A DNA stretch of 9,911 bases from an uncultured Bacteriovorax sp. (GTDB lineage: Bacteria > Bdellovibrionota > Bacteriovoracia > Bacteriovoracales > Bacteriovoracaceae), in assembly GCA_943914745.1 (NCBI GenBank), contig CALUDF010000087.1, forward strand, positions 1 to 9,911, written 5' to 3'. Positions 5,766 to 9,911 of the stretch are shown here, one piece after another. Every line of letters starts with the position of its first letter. The stretch's first letter is position 1. Both the position numbers and the translations under genes were made by a program. The notes below the pieces were generated by a model that saw only the letters and a program-made list of their open reading frames with translations, ran no database searches and was not told the origin of the DNA.

Positions 5766-6077
5766 CTAGACCTCAATACATTTTATCACGTCATAGGCCG
5801 GCGTCTCATAAGGATGTGACTCTTTTAAGGCCTTAATGGCTTCTTCTAATATAGTCTCATTCATCACCATTTCAACCCTGAGCTCAGGAACTTTTTCAAT
5901 AACCCCTTCCTTTCCAATAGTTGGATTGGCCCCTTTGAGCGCCCTGAATTGCCCGAGTCCCAAAGTCTCAAATGAGCAGGAATCGTAGTTGCCTATTTTT
6001 CCAACCCCCACATTAAATAAAGCGGACTTCACCTCTTCGGCCGACTCTACGGGAACATAGAAAGTTAATTTGTACAT
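5766..6077 (-). CDS. Stand-alone NIF3/YqfO C-terminal-domain-type protein
   Basis: The protein has 103 residues, cytoplasmic, with no signal peptide. The sequence M-Y-K-L-T-F-Y-V-P, V-G-K-I-G-N-Y-D-S-C-S-F-E-T-L-G-L-G-Q-F-R-A-L, V-P-E-L-R-V-E-M-V and the end S-H-P-Y-E-T-P-A-Y-D-V closely follow the short proteins annotated as NGG1p-interacting factor 3-like. These correspond to the PII/CutA-like domain inserted in larger NIF3/YqfO proteins. The length matches that stand-alone family, whose biochemical role is unknown; the H-P-Y-E-T-P motif suggests ligand or metal binding. It starts with ATG 6 bases after a strong GGAGG. Its stop is 2 bases before the Hsp20-like start, so the two are an operon despite different predicted compartments. 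Confidence 0.88.
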   Translation of the reverse strand: MYKLTFYVPVESAEEVKSALFNVGVGKIGNYDSCSFETLGLGQFRALKGANPTIGKEGVIEKVPELRVEMVMNETILEEAIKALKESHPYETPAYDVIKCIEV

Positions 6078-6083
6078 ACACGT

Positions 6084-6088
6084 CCTCC
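6084..6088 (-). promoter_or_regulatory. Strong ribosome site directly after a terminator
   Basis: GGAGG lies 6 bases before the ATG of the NIF3-like gene and only 6 bases beyond the T-run of the upstream terminator. The CCUCC arm of that hairpin is also complementary to this GGAGG, so the two structures could compete. Confidence 0.6.
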
Positions 6089-6094
6089 AAAAAC

Positions 6095-6126
6095 AAAAAA
6101 GCCTCCACTGAGAGTATCAGGGAGGC
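6095..6126 (-). terminator. Rho-independent terminator after the FKBP gene
   Basis: On the minus strand, GCCTCC-CTGA pairs with TCAG-T-GGAGGC (6101-6126). This gives a 10-bp stem with one bulged base and a 5-base loop, followed by TTTTTT (6095-6100). It lies 37 bases after the FKBP stop and is a textbook intrinsic terminator. It also lies between that gene and the NIF3/Hsp20 pair, so expression of the pair needs readthrough or a promoter hidden in this short gap. Confidence 0.85.
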
Positions 6127-6135
6127 CTTCCTTAT

Positions 6136-6156
6136 CATTTCTTAGAAATGTTTTTT
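6136..6156 (+). terminator. Small hairpin with T-run on the plus strand
   Basis: CATTTC-TTA-GAAATG (6136-6150) is a perfect 6-bp stem followed by TTTTTT on the plus strand. No plus-strand gene ends here, so it may block antisense transcription or simply add structure to the 3' end of the FKBP message. The stem is AT-rich and weak. Confidence 0.3.
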
Positions 6157-6162
6157 GAAAAA

Positions 6163-6876
6163 TTATTTCTTTTTCATTGCTGGAGCTGGAGCAGCCGCTG
6201 GTTGCTCAGATCCTTTTTCAATTCCCAGAAGCTCAACTTCGAAAACTAAAGTTGCGCCACCAGCGATTTTCGGTGGAGCACCAGCATCACCGTAAGCTAG
6301 CTCAGAAGGAATAACGAATTTACTCTTTCCACCAACTTTCATCGTTTGAAGACCTTCAGTCCATCCACGGATAACTCTGTTAAGTGGGAAAGACACTTCT
6401 TGTTTTCTTTCTACAGATGAATCAAACACTGTTCCATCCATTAAAGTCCCGTGATAGTGAACTTTTACGACGTCAGTTTCTTTTGGAGATGGCCCTGTAC
6501 CTTCTGTGATAACTTTGTAAGCAAGACCAGAAGCTGTCTTAGTCGCTCCTTCTTTCTTTACGAAATTATCAACGAACTCTTGTCCTTTTTTCTTAATTTC
6601 TCCAGCTTGTTTTTCCATTCTTGCTTTGAATGTATCCTGGATTTTTTGTTGGTAGGCCATTGGATCAACTTTTTGCTTCTCGCCCTTAGCTGCGTCTCTT
6701 AGACCTGCAGTTAGAGAGTCAAGTTCAGCATCAGTCATGCTTAATTGAGTTAAGCGTGAACCAAACATTGTCCCGATAGCGTAAAACGTTTTTTCTTCTT
6801 CAGTTTTTGGGTCCTTTCCTTTAGAACATCCAAAAGCCATTGCGCCAACTAGAGCGAGTAATAGCACCTTTTTCAT
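6163..6876 (-). CDS. FKBP-type peptidyl-prolyl cis-trans isomerase lipoprotein (FkpA/Mip-like)
   Basis: From the ATG at 6874-6876 the protein has 237 residues. An upstream in-frame ATG at 6883-6885 directly touches AAGGA (6886-6890), while the chosen one has a 9-base spacer. The signal sequence M-K-K-V-L-L-L-A-L-V ends in A-F-G-C, with Cys17 lipidated. Residues about 25-110 are helical and Lys/Glu/Gln-rich, like the dimerisation arm of FkpA and Mip. The FKBP domain spans about 116-219: V-H-Y-H-G-T-L (Tyr140), V-F-D-S-S (Asp152), V-I-R-G-W-T-E-G-L (Trp172), L-A-Y-G-D (Tyr195) and L-V-F-E-V-E-L-L. These pocket residues support isomerase activity. The Pro/Ala-Lys tail is low complexity. It helps fold envelope proteins, anchored to a membrane facing the periplasm. 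A terminator follows the gene. Confidence 0.93.
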   Translation of the reverse strand: MKKVLLLALVGAMAFGCSKGKDPKTEEEKTFYAIGTMFGSRLTQLSMTDAELDSLTAGLRDAAKGEKQKVDPMAYQQKIQDTFKARMEKQAGEIKKKGQEFVDNFVKKEGATKTASGLAYKVITEGTGPSPKETDVVKVHYHGTLMDGTVFDSSVERKQEVSFPLNRVIRGWTEGLQTMKVGGKSKFVIPSELAYGDAGAPPKIAGGATLVFEVELLGIEKGSEQPAAAPAPAMKKK

Positions 6877-6885
6877 GATCGTCAT

Positions 6886-6890
6886 TCCTT
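6886..6890 (-). promoter_or_regulatory. Ribosome binding site deciding the FKBP start
   Basis: AAGGA on the minus strand abuts the first possible ATG (6883-6885) with no spacer but lies 9 bases before the second ATG (6874-6876), which favours the second. Confidence 0.55.
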
Positions 6891-6953
6891 TGTATGATGG
6901 TGAACAATTTTGTTTACACTAATACGTTAATGCCCCTTTTATTAAAGATCAAG

Positions 6954-7709
6954 CTAAGGAGTCACTTTTAAAAGATCAATGCGCTTTTTATCCATCGGCA
7001 GCGCTCTTTCCCAATCTCCGTACAAAGGATTTGGCAGCATAATGAATCTTTGACCGAACTCTGTTTTCATCTGGTCAACAAGCGCATTTCGCTCTGCGAC
7101 AGTTTTTCTTTCAAAGGCCTGATGAAAGTCCGTTAGATTGTCCCCGACCAATAAAACGATGTCGTACTTCTTCAGCACTTCTTGTCTTCTAGGCTCTTTA
7201 GTATGCTCGCTTCCCATGAGCATCAGGTTTTGTTTTTTCACCGGAAAACCCTGGGCAAGAAGATTGGCCATCGTATCGTCGTACATATCAAGTTTTCTGT
7301 TTGAAATGTAGAAGACCTCAACCTGGCGATCAACTAAAAATTTAATGAACTCTAAGGCGCCCGGAATCGCCACGGCTTGTTTTAATTTAACCCAATCAGC
7401 GAAATGGTTTTCTTTCCAAGAAAGACCTTCTTTGATTTCACTGGCCCCGCCGTATGAGTTATCGAGAATAGTCTCATCAATATCAAAAACGACTGCGCGC
7501 TTTCTGTTGTGCTTATTTTCCAGCTCGCGCTCCATCTTTTCTTTGGCAATATTATAAGCTTGGTAGGTCAGTGCTCTGTACTCACCACTGGTTTGCTGCC
7601 ATAGATAGGCCCCAATTTGGTACTCGCGCGGATTGCCTTCTTTTGCCGGCTGACCAGAACAAGACACCATGAGAGTTAAAAGTAATAACCCCGATAAAAA
7701 CTTCATCAT
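6954..7709 (-). CDS. Acid phosphatase / 5'-nucleotidase lipoprotein, e(P4) family (HAD, class C)
   Basis: The protein has 251 residues. The signal sequence ends in M-V-S-C (Cys17), a lipoprotein site. The family block L-W-Q-Q-T-S-G-E-Y-R-A-L is followed by HAD motif I V-F-D-I-D-E-T (nucleophile Asp76, acid Asp78), motif II Y-I-S-N-R (Ser136), the motif III region with Lys171 and Arg174-Arg175, and motif IV V-G-D-N-L-T-D (Asp190, Asp194). All catalytic residues are present. Members remove phosphate from 5'-nucleotides and related monophosphates outside the inner membrane; the Haemophilus enzyme serves NAD and nucleotide scavenging. The second ATG (7704-7706) has better spacing (6 bases) from AGGAG (7713-7717) than the first (3 bases). 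It starts 15 bases after the RNase HI stop, so the two are likely cotranscribed. It would suit salvage of host or environmental nucleotides. Confidence 0.93.
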   Translation of the reverse strand: MMKFLSGLLLLTLMVSCSGQPAKEGNPREYQIGAYLWQQTSGEYRALTYQAYNIAKEKMERELENKHNRKRAVVFDIDETILDNSYGGASEIKEGLSWKENHFADWVKLKQAVAIPGALEFIKFLVDRQVEVFYISNRKLDMYDDTMANLLAQGFPVKKQNLMLMGSEHTKEPRRQEVLKKYDIVLLVGDNLTDFHQAFERKTVAERNALVDQMKTEFGQRFIMLPNPLYGDWERALPMDKKRIDLLKVTP

Positions 7710-7724
7710 TATCTCCTTATAAAA

Positions 7725-8384
7725 CTAAAAGCCCGCCTCATCTAAGGCGAGATTGCACATTTGATCGCACATTTCATTTTGTGGATGGCCCGCGTGTCCT
7801 TTGACCCAATGAAAATGGATCGTCTCAAAACGCGACTTAAGCGAATCGAGCTCTCGCCAAAGTTCTAAATTCTCCGGTTCTTTACCATCGGCCTTTTTCC
7901 AGCCGCGGTTTTTCCAACCCACGACCCAATTTGAAATTCCTTCCGTGACATATTTTGAATCGCTATAAACAAAAACGGGACTTACAGAATCTGACATTCC
8001 TTCATCAATCCATTTTTCAATAAGCCCCTTAAGACCTCTGATGACCCCTTCAAGCTCCATTTTATTATTGGTCGTCGGCACATCAATTCCCGAAGACTTT
8101 AAAATAACTTCCCCTTCGGCGTTTTGGATCATTACTCCCCAGGCCCCGGGCCCTGGATTTCCCCTGCAAGCGCCATCAGCGAAAACTCCATAAGCGCTCT
8201 TGAGCTCCCTCATTTCATCCGGCAATGGGAATTTGGAATCCCAACTTAAGCCTCTAGTTTCTTTAACATCTGGCAAATCAGCACTCAAAGAAATAAGCTT
8301 ATCAACCGCTTTCAAACCTTCGGGAAACTGGTCAAAAAGTGGGCGCAATTTTTTAAGAGTTTTAAGGACTTCTGATTTTTTCAT
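7725..8384 (-). CDS. rnhA: Ribonuclease HI with an N-terminal extension
   Basis: The protein has 219 residues; the usual bacterial enzyme has about 155. The RNase H fold occupies about 64-216 with all active-site residues: Asp70 in F-A-D-G-A-C-R-G-N-P-G-P-G, Glu110 in N-N-K-M-E-L-E-G, Asp142 in Y-S-D-S-K-Y-V, His197 in W-V-K-G-H-A-G-H and Asp207 in N-E-M-C-D. The basic handle that grips the hybrid is present (G-W-K-N-R-G-W-K-K-A-D-G-K). It degrades the RNA strand of RNA-DNA hybrids in the cytoplasm, such as primers and R-loops. The first about 63 residues are helical, Lys/Leu-rich and unlike the hybrid-binding domain of eukaryotic or Bacillus RNase H1; I do not recognise them. The ATG has only AAGG one base away, and a candidate promoter places the mRNA 5' end at the ATG. 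Confidence 0.95.
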   Translation of the reverse strand: MKKSEVLKTLKKLRPLFDQFPEGLKAVDKLISLSADLPDVKETRGLSWDSKFPLPDEMRELKSAYGVFADGACRGNPGPGAWGVMIQNAEGEVILKSSGIDVPTTNNKMELEGVIRGLKGLIEKWIDEGMSDSVSPVFVYSDSKYVTEGISNWVVGWKNRGWKKADGKEPENLELWRELDSLKSRFETIHFHWVKGHAGHPQNEMCDQMCNLALDEAGF

Positions 8385-8391
8385 GCCTTAA

Positions 8392-8420
8392 ATTCTAGTT
8401 TAATTAATACTCTTTTTAAA
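8392..8420 (-). promoter_or_regulatory. Candidate promoter of rnhA, possibly leaderless
   Basis: TTTAAA (8415-8420), 17 bases, then TAGAAT (8392-8397) on the minus strand, ending 7 bases before the rnhA ATG. The predicted start point is the ATG itself. The gap is only 58 bases and AT-rich, so the match could be chance. Confidence 0.35.
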
Positions 8421-8431
8421 GCGATTATGTT
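8404..8431 (+). promoter_or_regulatory. Weak candidate promoter of the PTPS-like gene
   Basis: TTAATA (8404-8409), 16 bases, then TATGTT (8426-8431) precede the plus-strand gene by 11 bases. Both boxes match consensus at four of six positions. It would overlap the divergent rnhA promoter, so the two transcription units may interfere with each other. Confidence 0.25.
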
Positions 8432-8442
8432 ATCACTTAGGG

Positions 8443-8937
8443 ATGAAAACAGCATTTTCGATTCGCGTCTATAAACAGTATTTTAATTTTGCTTCCTCGC
8501 ATTTCATGCTTTTTAAGGATGGAACGAGAGAGCCTCTGCACGGCCACAACTACCGCGTCCAAGTCAAAGGCAATGCGCCGGAACTATCAGACGACATGGT
8601 TTTTGACTTCCTAAACATTAAGCCGATCGTCAGAAAAATCTGTGATTCCCTAGATCACAAACTCTTGATCCCAAAAAATCATCCTAAGATCATCATTGAG
8701 GACAAAGAAAAAAATTACAACATCATCACACCTGATGAGAGCGTCTTTAGCATCCCAAAGACCGACGTCCTTTTGATGCCGATTGAGAACACTTCGGCCG
8801 AAAGAATCGCCGCTTATCTGGCGCAAGAAATTAAAGTGGCCGTCTTAAACGAGTATAAATTTGAGTTTAACGAACTAGAAATCGAAGTCGAAGAAACACC
8901 GGGGCAATCAGCGGTGTATACATTATTCAAGGAATAG
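8443..8937 (+). CDS. PTPS/QueD-family pterin enzyme with the PTPS-III (E-x-x-H-G-H) signature
   Basis: The protein has 164 residues, cytoplasmic. The zinc ligands of the 6-pyruvoyltetrahydropterin synthase fold are present: His20 in A-S-S-H-F, and His33 and His35 in E-P-L-H-G-H-N-Y. Asp71-His72 (L-D-H-K-L-L) and Glu151 (E-E-T-P-G-Q-S-A) provide the base and pterin-binding residue. The catalytic Cys of QueD-type enzymes (C-x-x-x-H-G-H) is replaced by Arg29, while Glu30 gives the E-x-x-H-G-H pattern known from PTPS-III. In bacteria and Plasmodium that group makes 6-hydroxymethyl-dihydropterin for folate, bypassing dihydroneopterin aldolase. A queuosine (QueD) role is therefore unlikely. The insert at about 78-112 is longer than in short QueD proteins. 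The ATG directly follows AGGG without a spacer. It is divergent from rnhA and 9 bases ahead of the amidase gene. Confidence 0.88.
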   Translation: MKTAFSIRVYKQYFNFASSHFMLFKDGTREPLHGHNYRVQVKGNAPELSDDMVFDFLNIKPIVRKICDSLDHKLLIPKNHPKIIIEDKEKNYNIITPDESVFSIPKTDVLLMPIENTSAERIAAYLAQEIKVAVLNEYKFEFNELEIEVEETPGQSAVYTLFKE

Positions 8938-8946
8938 GAAACAAGA

Positions 8947-9633
8947 ATGAAATTCATCGAACTGCCACAAGGAACAAGTGTTAAGGGTGAAAAAATCGAA
9001 GCATGGAAGACTTCTTCCGATGCCCCAAAGTACAACTACATTCTAGGCGCCGTCCACGGCGACGAAGTCGAAGGCGCTCACCTGGCCGTGAAACTCTTTG
9101 AATGGCTAAGAGAGACAAACGAAGTCGATATGCCAGTTATTGTTGTTCCCATCGTGAACGTCGATGGTTTTAAAGCAGGCACTCGTGTCAACGCTAACGG
9201 CGTAGACCTCAACCGAAATCTTCCTTCTGCACAGTGGTCCCCAGAAGCTCGCGAAGCTAAATACTTCCCGGGAAAAGAGCCTTTATCAGAGCCAGAAAAT
9301 AGATTCCTGGTCGACCTCTTCAAAAAATATCCGCCAAAATTTATTTTAAGTTTCCATTCATGGTACCCGGTCATCAACTACAATGGCGCCTGTAAAGAAG
9401 TTGCTGAGTTCTTAGCTTCATACAATAAATATCCCATTGAAGCGGACTTTTTAACTCATCCTACACCAGGCTCACTTGGAGAATTTGGGCCTCAGCAATT
9501 CAAGTCTCCGGTTCTCACATTTGAGTGCCCTGTCCTTTCTGAGACGGTGACGTTAGATTCAGTTTGGAAGGAAAACGAAGAAGCCTTTAAGAAGCTTTTT
9601 ACGACAAAAACGATCGAAACATTTAAAGCATAA
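8947..9633 (+). CDS. mpaA: M14-family zinc peptidase, MpaA-like murein peptide amidase
   Basis: The protein has 228 residues with no signal peptide, so it is cytoplasmic, as is E. coli MpaA (about 240 residues). Zinc ligands are His37 and Glu40 in A-V-H-G-D-E and His137 in L-S-F-H-S-W. Arg90 lies in N-G-V-D-L-N-R-N-L-P, and Glu193 in T-F-E-C-P is the general base. Further shared blocks are L-S-E-P-E and T-P-G-S-L-G-E. MpaA cuts the gamma-D-Glu to diaminopimelate bond of imported murein tripeptide in cell-wall recycling. In a wall-degrading predator it could also process prey wall fragments (inference). AGGA (8936-8939), overlapping the stop of the pterin gene, lies 7 bases before the ATG, so the two genes are coupled. 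A hairpin terminator follows. Another M14 carboxypeptidase specificity cannot be excluded. Confidence 0.85.
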   Translation: MKFIELPQGTSVKGEKIEAWKTSSDAPKYNYILGAVHGDEVEGAHLAVKLFEWLRETNEVDMPVIVVPIVNVDGFKAGTRVNANGVDLNRNLPSAQWSPEAREAKYFPGKEPLSEPENRFLVDLFKKYPPKFILSFHSWYPVINYNGACKEVAEFLASYNKYPIEADFLTHPTPGSLGEFGPQQFKSPVLTFECPVLSETVTLDSVWKENEEAFKKLFTTKTIETFKA

Positions 9634-9675
9634 AAAAATGGGTGAAACCTAGAGAGCGCTTCACCCATTTTCTAT
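9632..9675. terminator. Bidirectional hairpin terminator
   Basis: AAAATGGGTGAA (9635-9646) pairs perfectly with TTCACCCATTTT (9660-9671), a 12-bp stem around a 13-base loop. It sits immediately after the TAA of the amidase gene. The minus strand has seven T (9632-9638) and so a stronger signal, ending the coiled-coil gene from the right. The plus strand has TTTTC and ends the pterin/amidase operon. Confidence 0.85.
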
Positions 9676-9714
9676 CAATTTTTCAAACAAATATTATCAA
9701 ATTAAATGCTTCTC

Positions 9715-9911
9715 TTAGTAAAATAACTTCAGATATAGGCCTGAGACAAGAGTAACTAATACTCCTGCCTGCCACATCATGACAGTAGTCAAGCGCTCAA
9801 ATTTTTTATCGACTTGTTCAAAACGCTTTTCAAATTTGTTTTCTAATTGCTCAAAACGCTTATTTACACTTTCTTGGGTTTCTTCAAAATTTCTTTCGAC
9901 CTGCTCAAAAC
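9715..9911 (-). CDS. C-terminal part of a coiled-coil protein with a terminal membrane anchor (runs off the right edge)
   Basis: An open frame enters from the right edge and ends at TAA (9715-9717), giving 64 residues. The first about 40 form a charged coiled coil with 11-residue repeats (K-R-F-E-Q-L-E-N-K-F-E, then K-R-F-E-Q-V-D-K-K-F-E). Then comes one hydrophobic segment, M-M-W-Q-A-G-V-L-V-T-L-V-S-G-L-Y-L, and the end K-L-F-Y. This layout matches the many small DUF1640/CCDC90-like and related coiled-coil tail-anchored proteins, but no family is certain. The stop is followed by a shared terminator 43 bases away. The codon-level repeat (CTCAAAACGCTT at about 9850 and a variant at about 9818) supports a real gene. 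It probably sits at the inner membrane with its coil outside the bilayer; its function is unknown. Confidence 0.75.
   Translation of the reverse strand, partial: FEQVERNFEETQESVNKRFEQLENKFEKRFEQVDKKFERLTTVMMWQAGVLVTLVSGLYLKLFY

Noticed and set aside
6451..6702. Plus-strand frame rich in Phe, Ser and Cys opposite the FKBP gene
   Set aside because: It looks hydrophobic like a membrane protein, but this is the antisense of Lys/Glu-rich helical codons. It has no ribosome site.
6886..6953. Promoter for the FKBP gene (TTGATC or TATTAG boxes)
   Set aside because: TTGATC has no -10 at 16-18 bases, and TATTAG has no acceptable -35. A promoter is likely in this gap, but I cannot name it.
8443..8937. 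Assignment as QueD (queuosine pathway)
   Set aside because: The catalytic Cys four positions before H-G-H is Arg, and the Glu of the PTPS-III pattern is present.
1..9911. Search for tRNA, rRNA, insertion-sequence ends, riboswitches or toxin-antitoxin pairs
   Set aside because: No cloverleaf, transposase motif, terminal inverted repeats or long structured leader was found. The longest gap without a gene is about 93 bases.

Overview
The window looks like chromosomal DNA of a Gram-negative, diderm bacterium of moderate to low GC (roughly 43-45% by eye). Three lipoprotein signals, an outer-membrane barrel, several Sec signal peptides and strong purine-rich ribosome sites support this. The mix of large Ig-like-repeat lipoproteins, a secreted subtilase, a class C (e(P4)-type) phosphatase, a murein-peptide amidase and an E-x-x-H-G-H pterin enzyme would suit the Bdellovibrionota (Bacteriovorax/Peredibacter-like). 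That placement is inference from gene content, not proof. I see no rRNA, tRNA, CRISPR array, insertion sequence or phage gene, and no broken gene.

Left part (1-760, minus strand): the first 19 codons of a gene leave the left edge. It is preceded by a secreted cupredoxin-like protein with its own strong promoter (TTGCCC-17-TATAAT). The most sensible start of the cupredoxin gene is a rare ATT codon.

Centre (760-5104, minus strand): four tightly packed genes form an apparent operon, in order of transcription. They are an outer-membrane beta-barrel protein, a lipoprotein with three 97-residue Ig-like repeats, a subtilisin-family (S8) protease with a large insertion in its catalytic domain, and a small secreted protein. 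The small protein resembles a stand-alone copy of the protease's own inhibitory propeptide, and its gene overlaps the protease gene by 20 bases. This reads as an envelope or secreted protease module with a dedicated inhibitor or folding helper, and is the most promising candidate for an undescribed system here.

Right centre (5176-8384, minus strand): an exported alpha-crystallin (Hsp20-like) protein is coupled to a NIF3/YqfO C-terminal-type small protein. Then come a terminator hairpin, an FKBP-type prolyl isomerase lipoprotein, an e(P4)-type acid phosphatase lipoprotein and RNase HI. Several of these are envelope chaperones or nutrient-salvage enzymes.

Right end (8443-9911): divergently, on the plus strand, a PTPS-III-type pterin enzyme (probable folate-pathway bypass of FolB) is followed 9 bases later by a cytoplasmic MpaA-like M14 amidase. 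A bidirectional hairpin terminator separates them from the C-terminal part of a minus-strand coiled-coil membrane protein that runs off the right edge.
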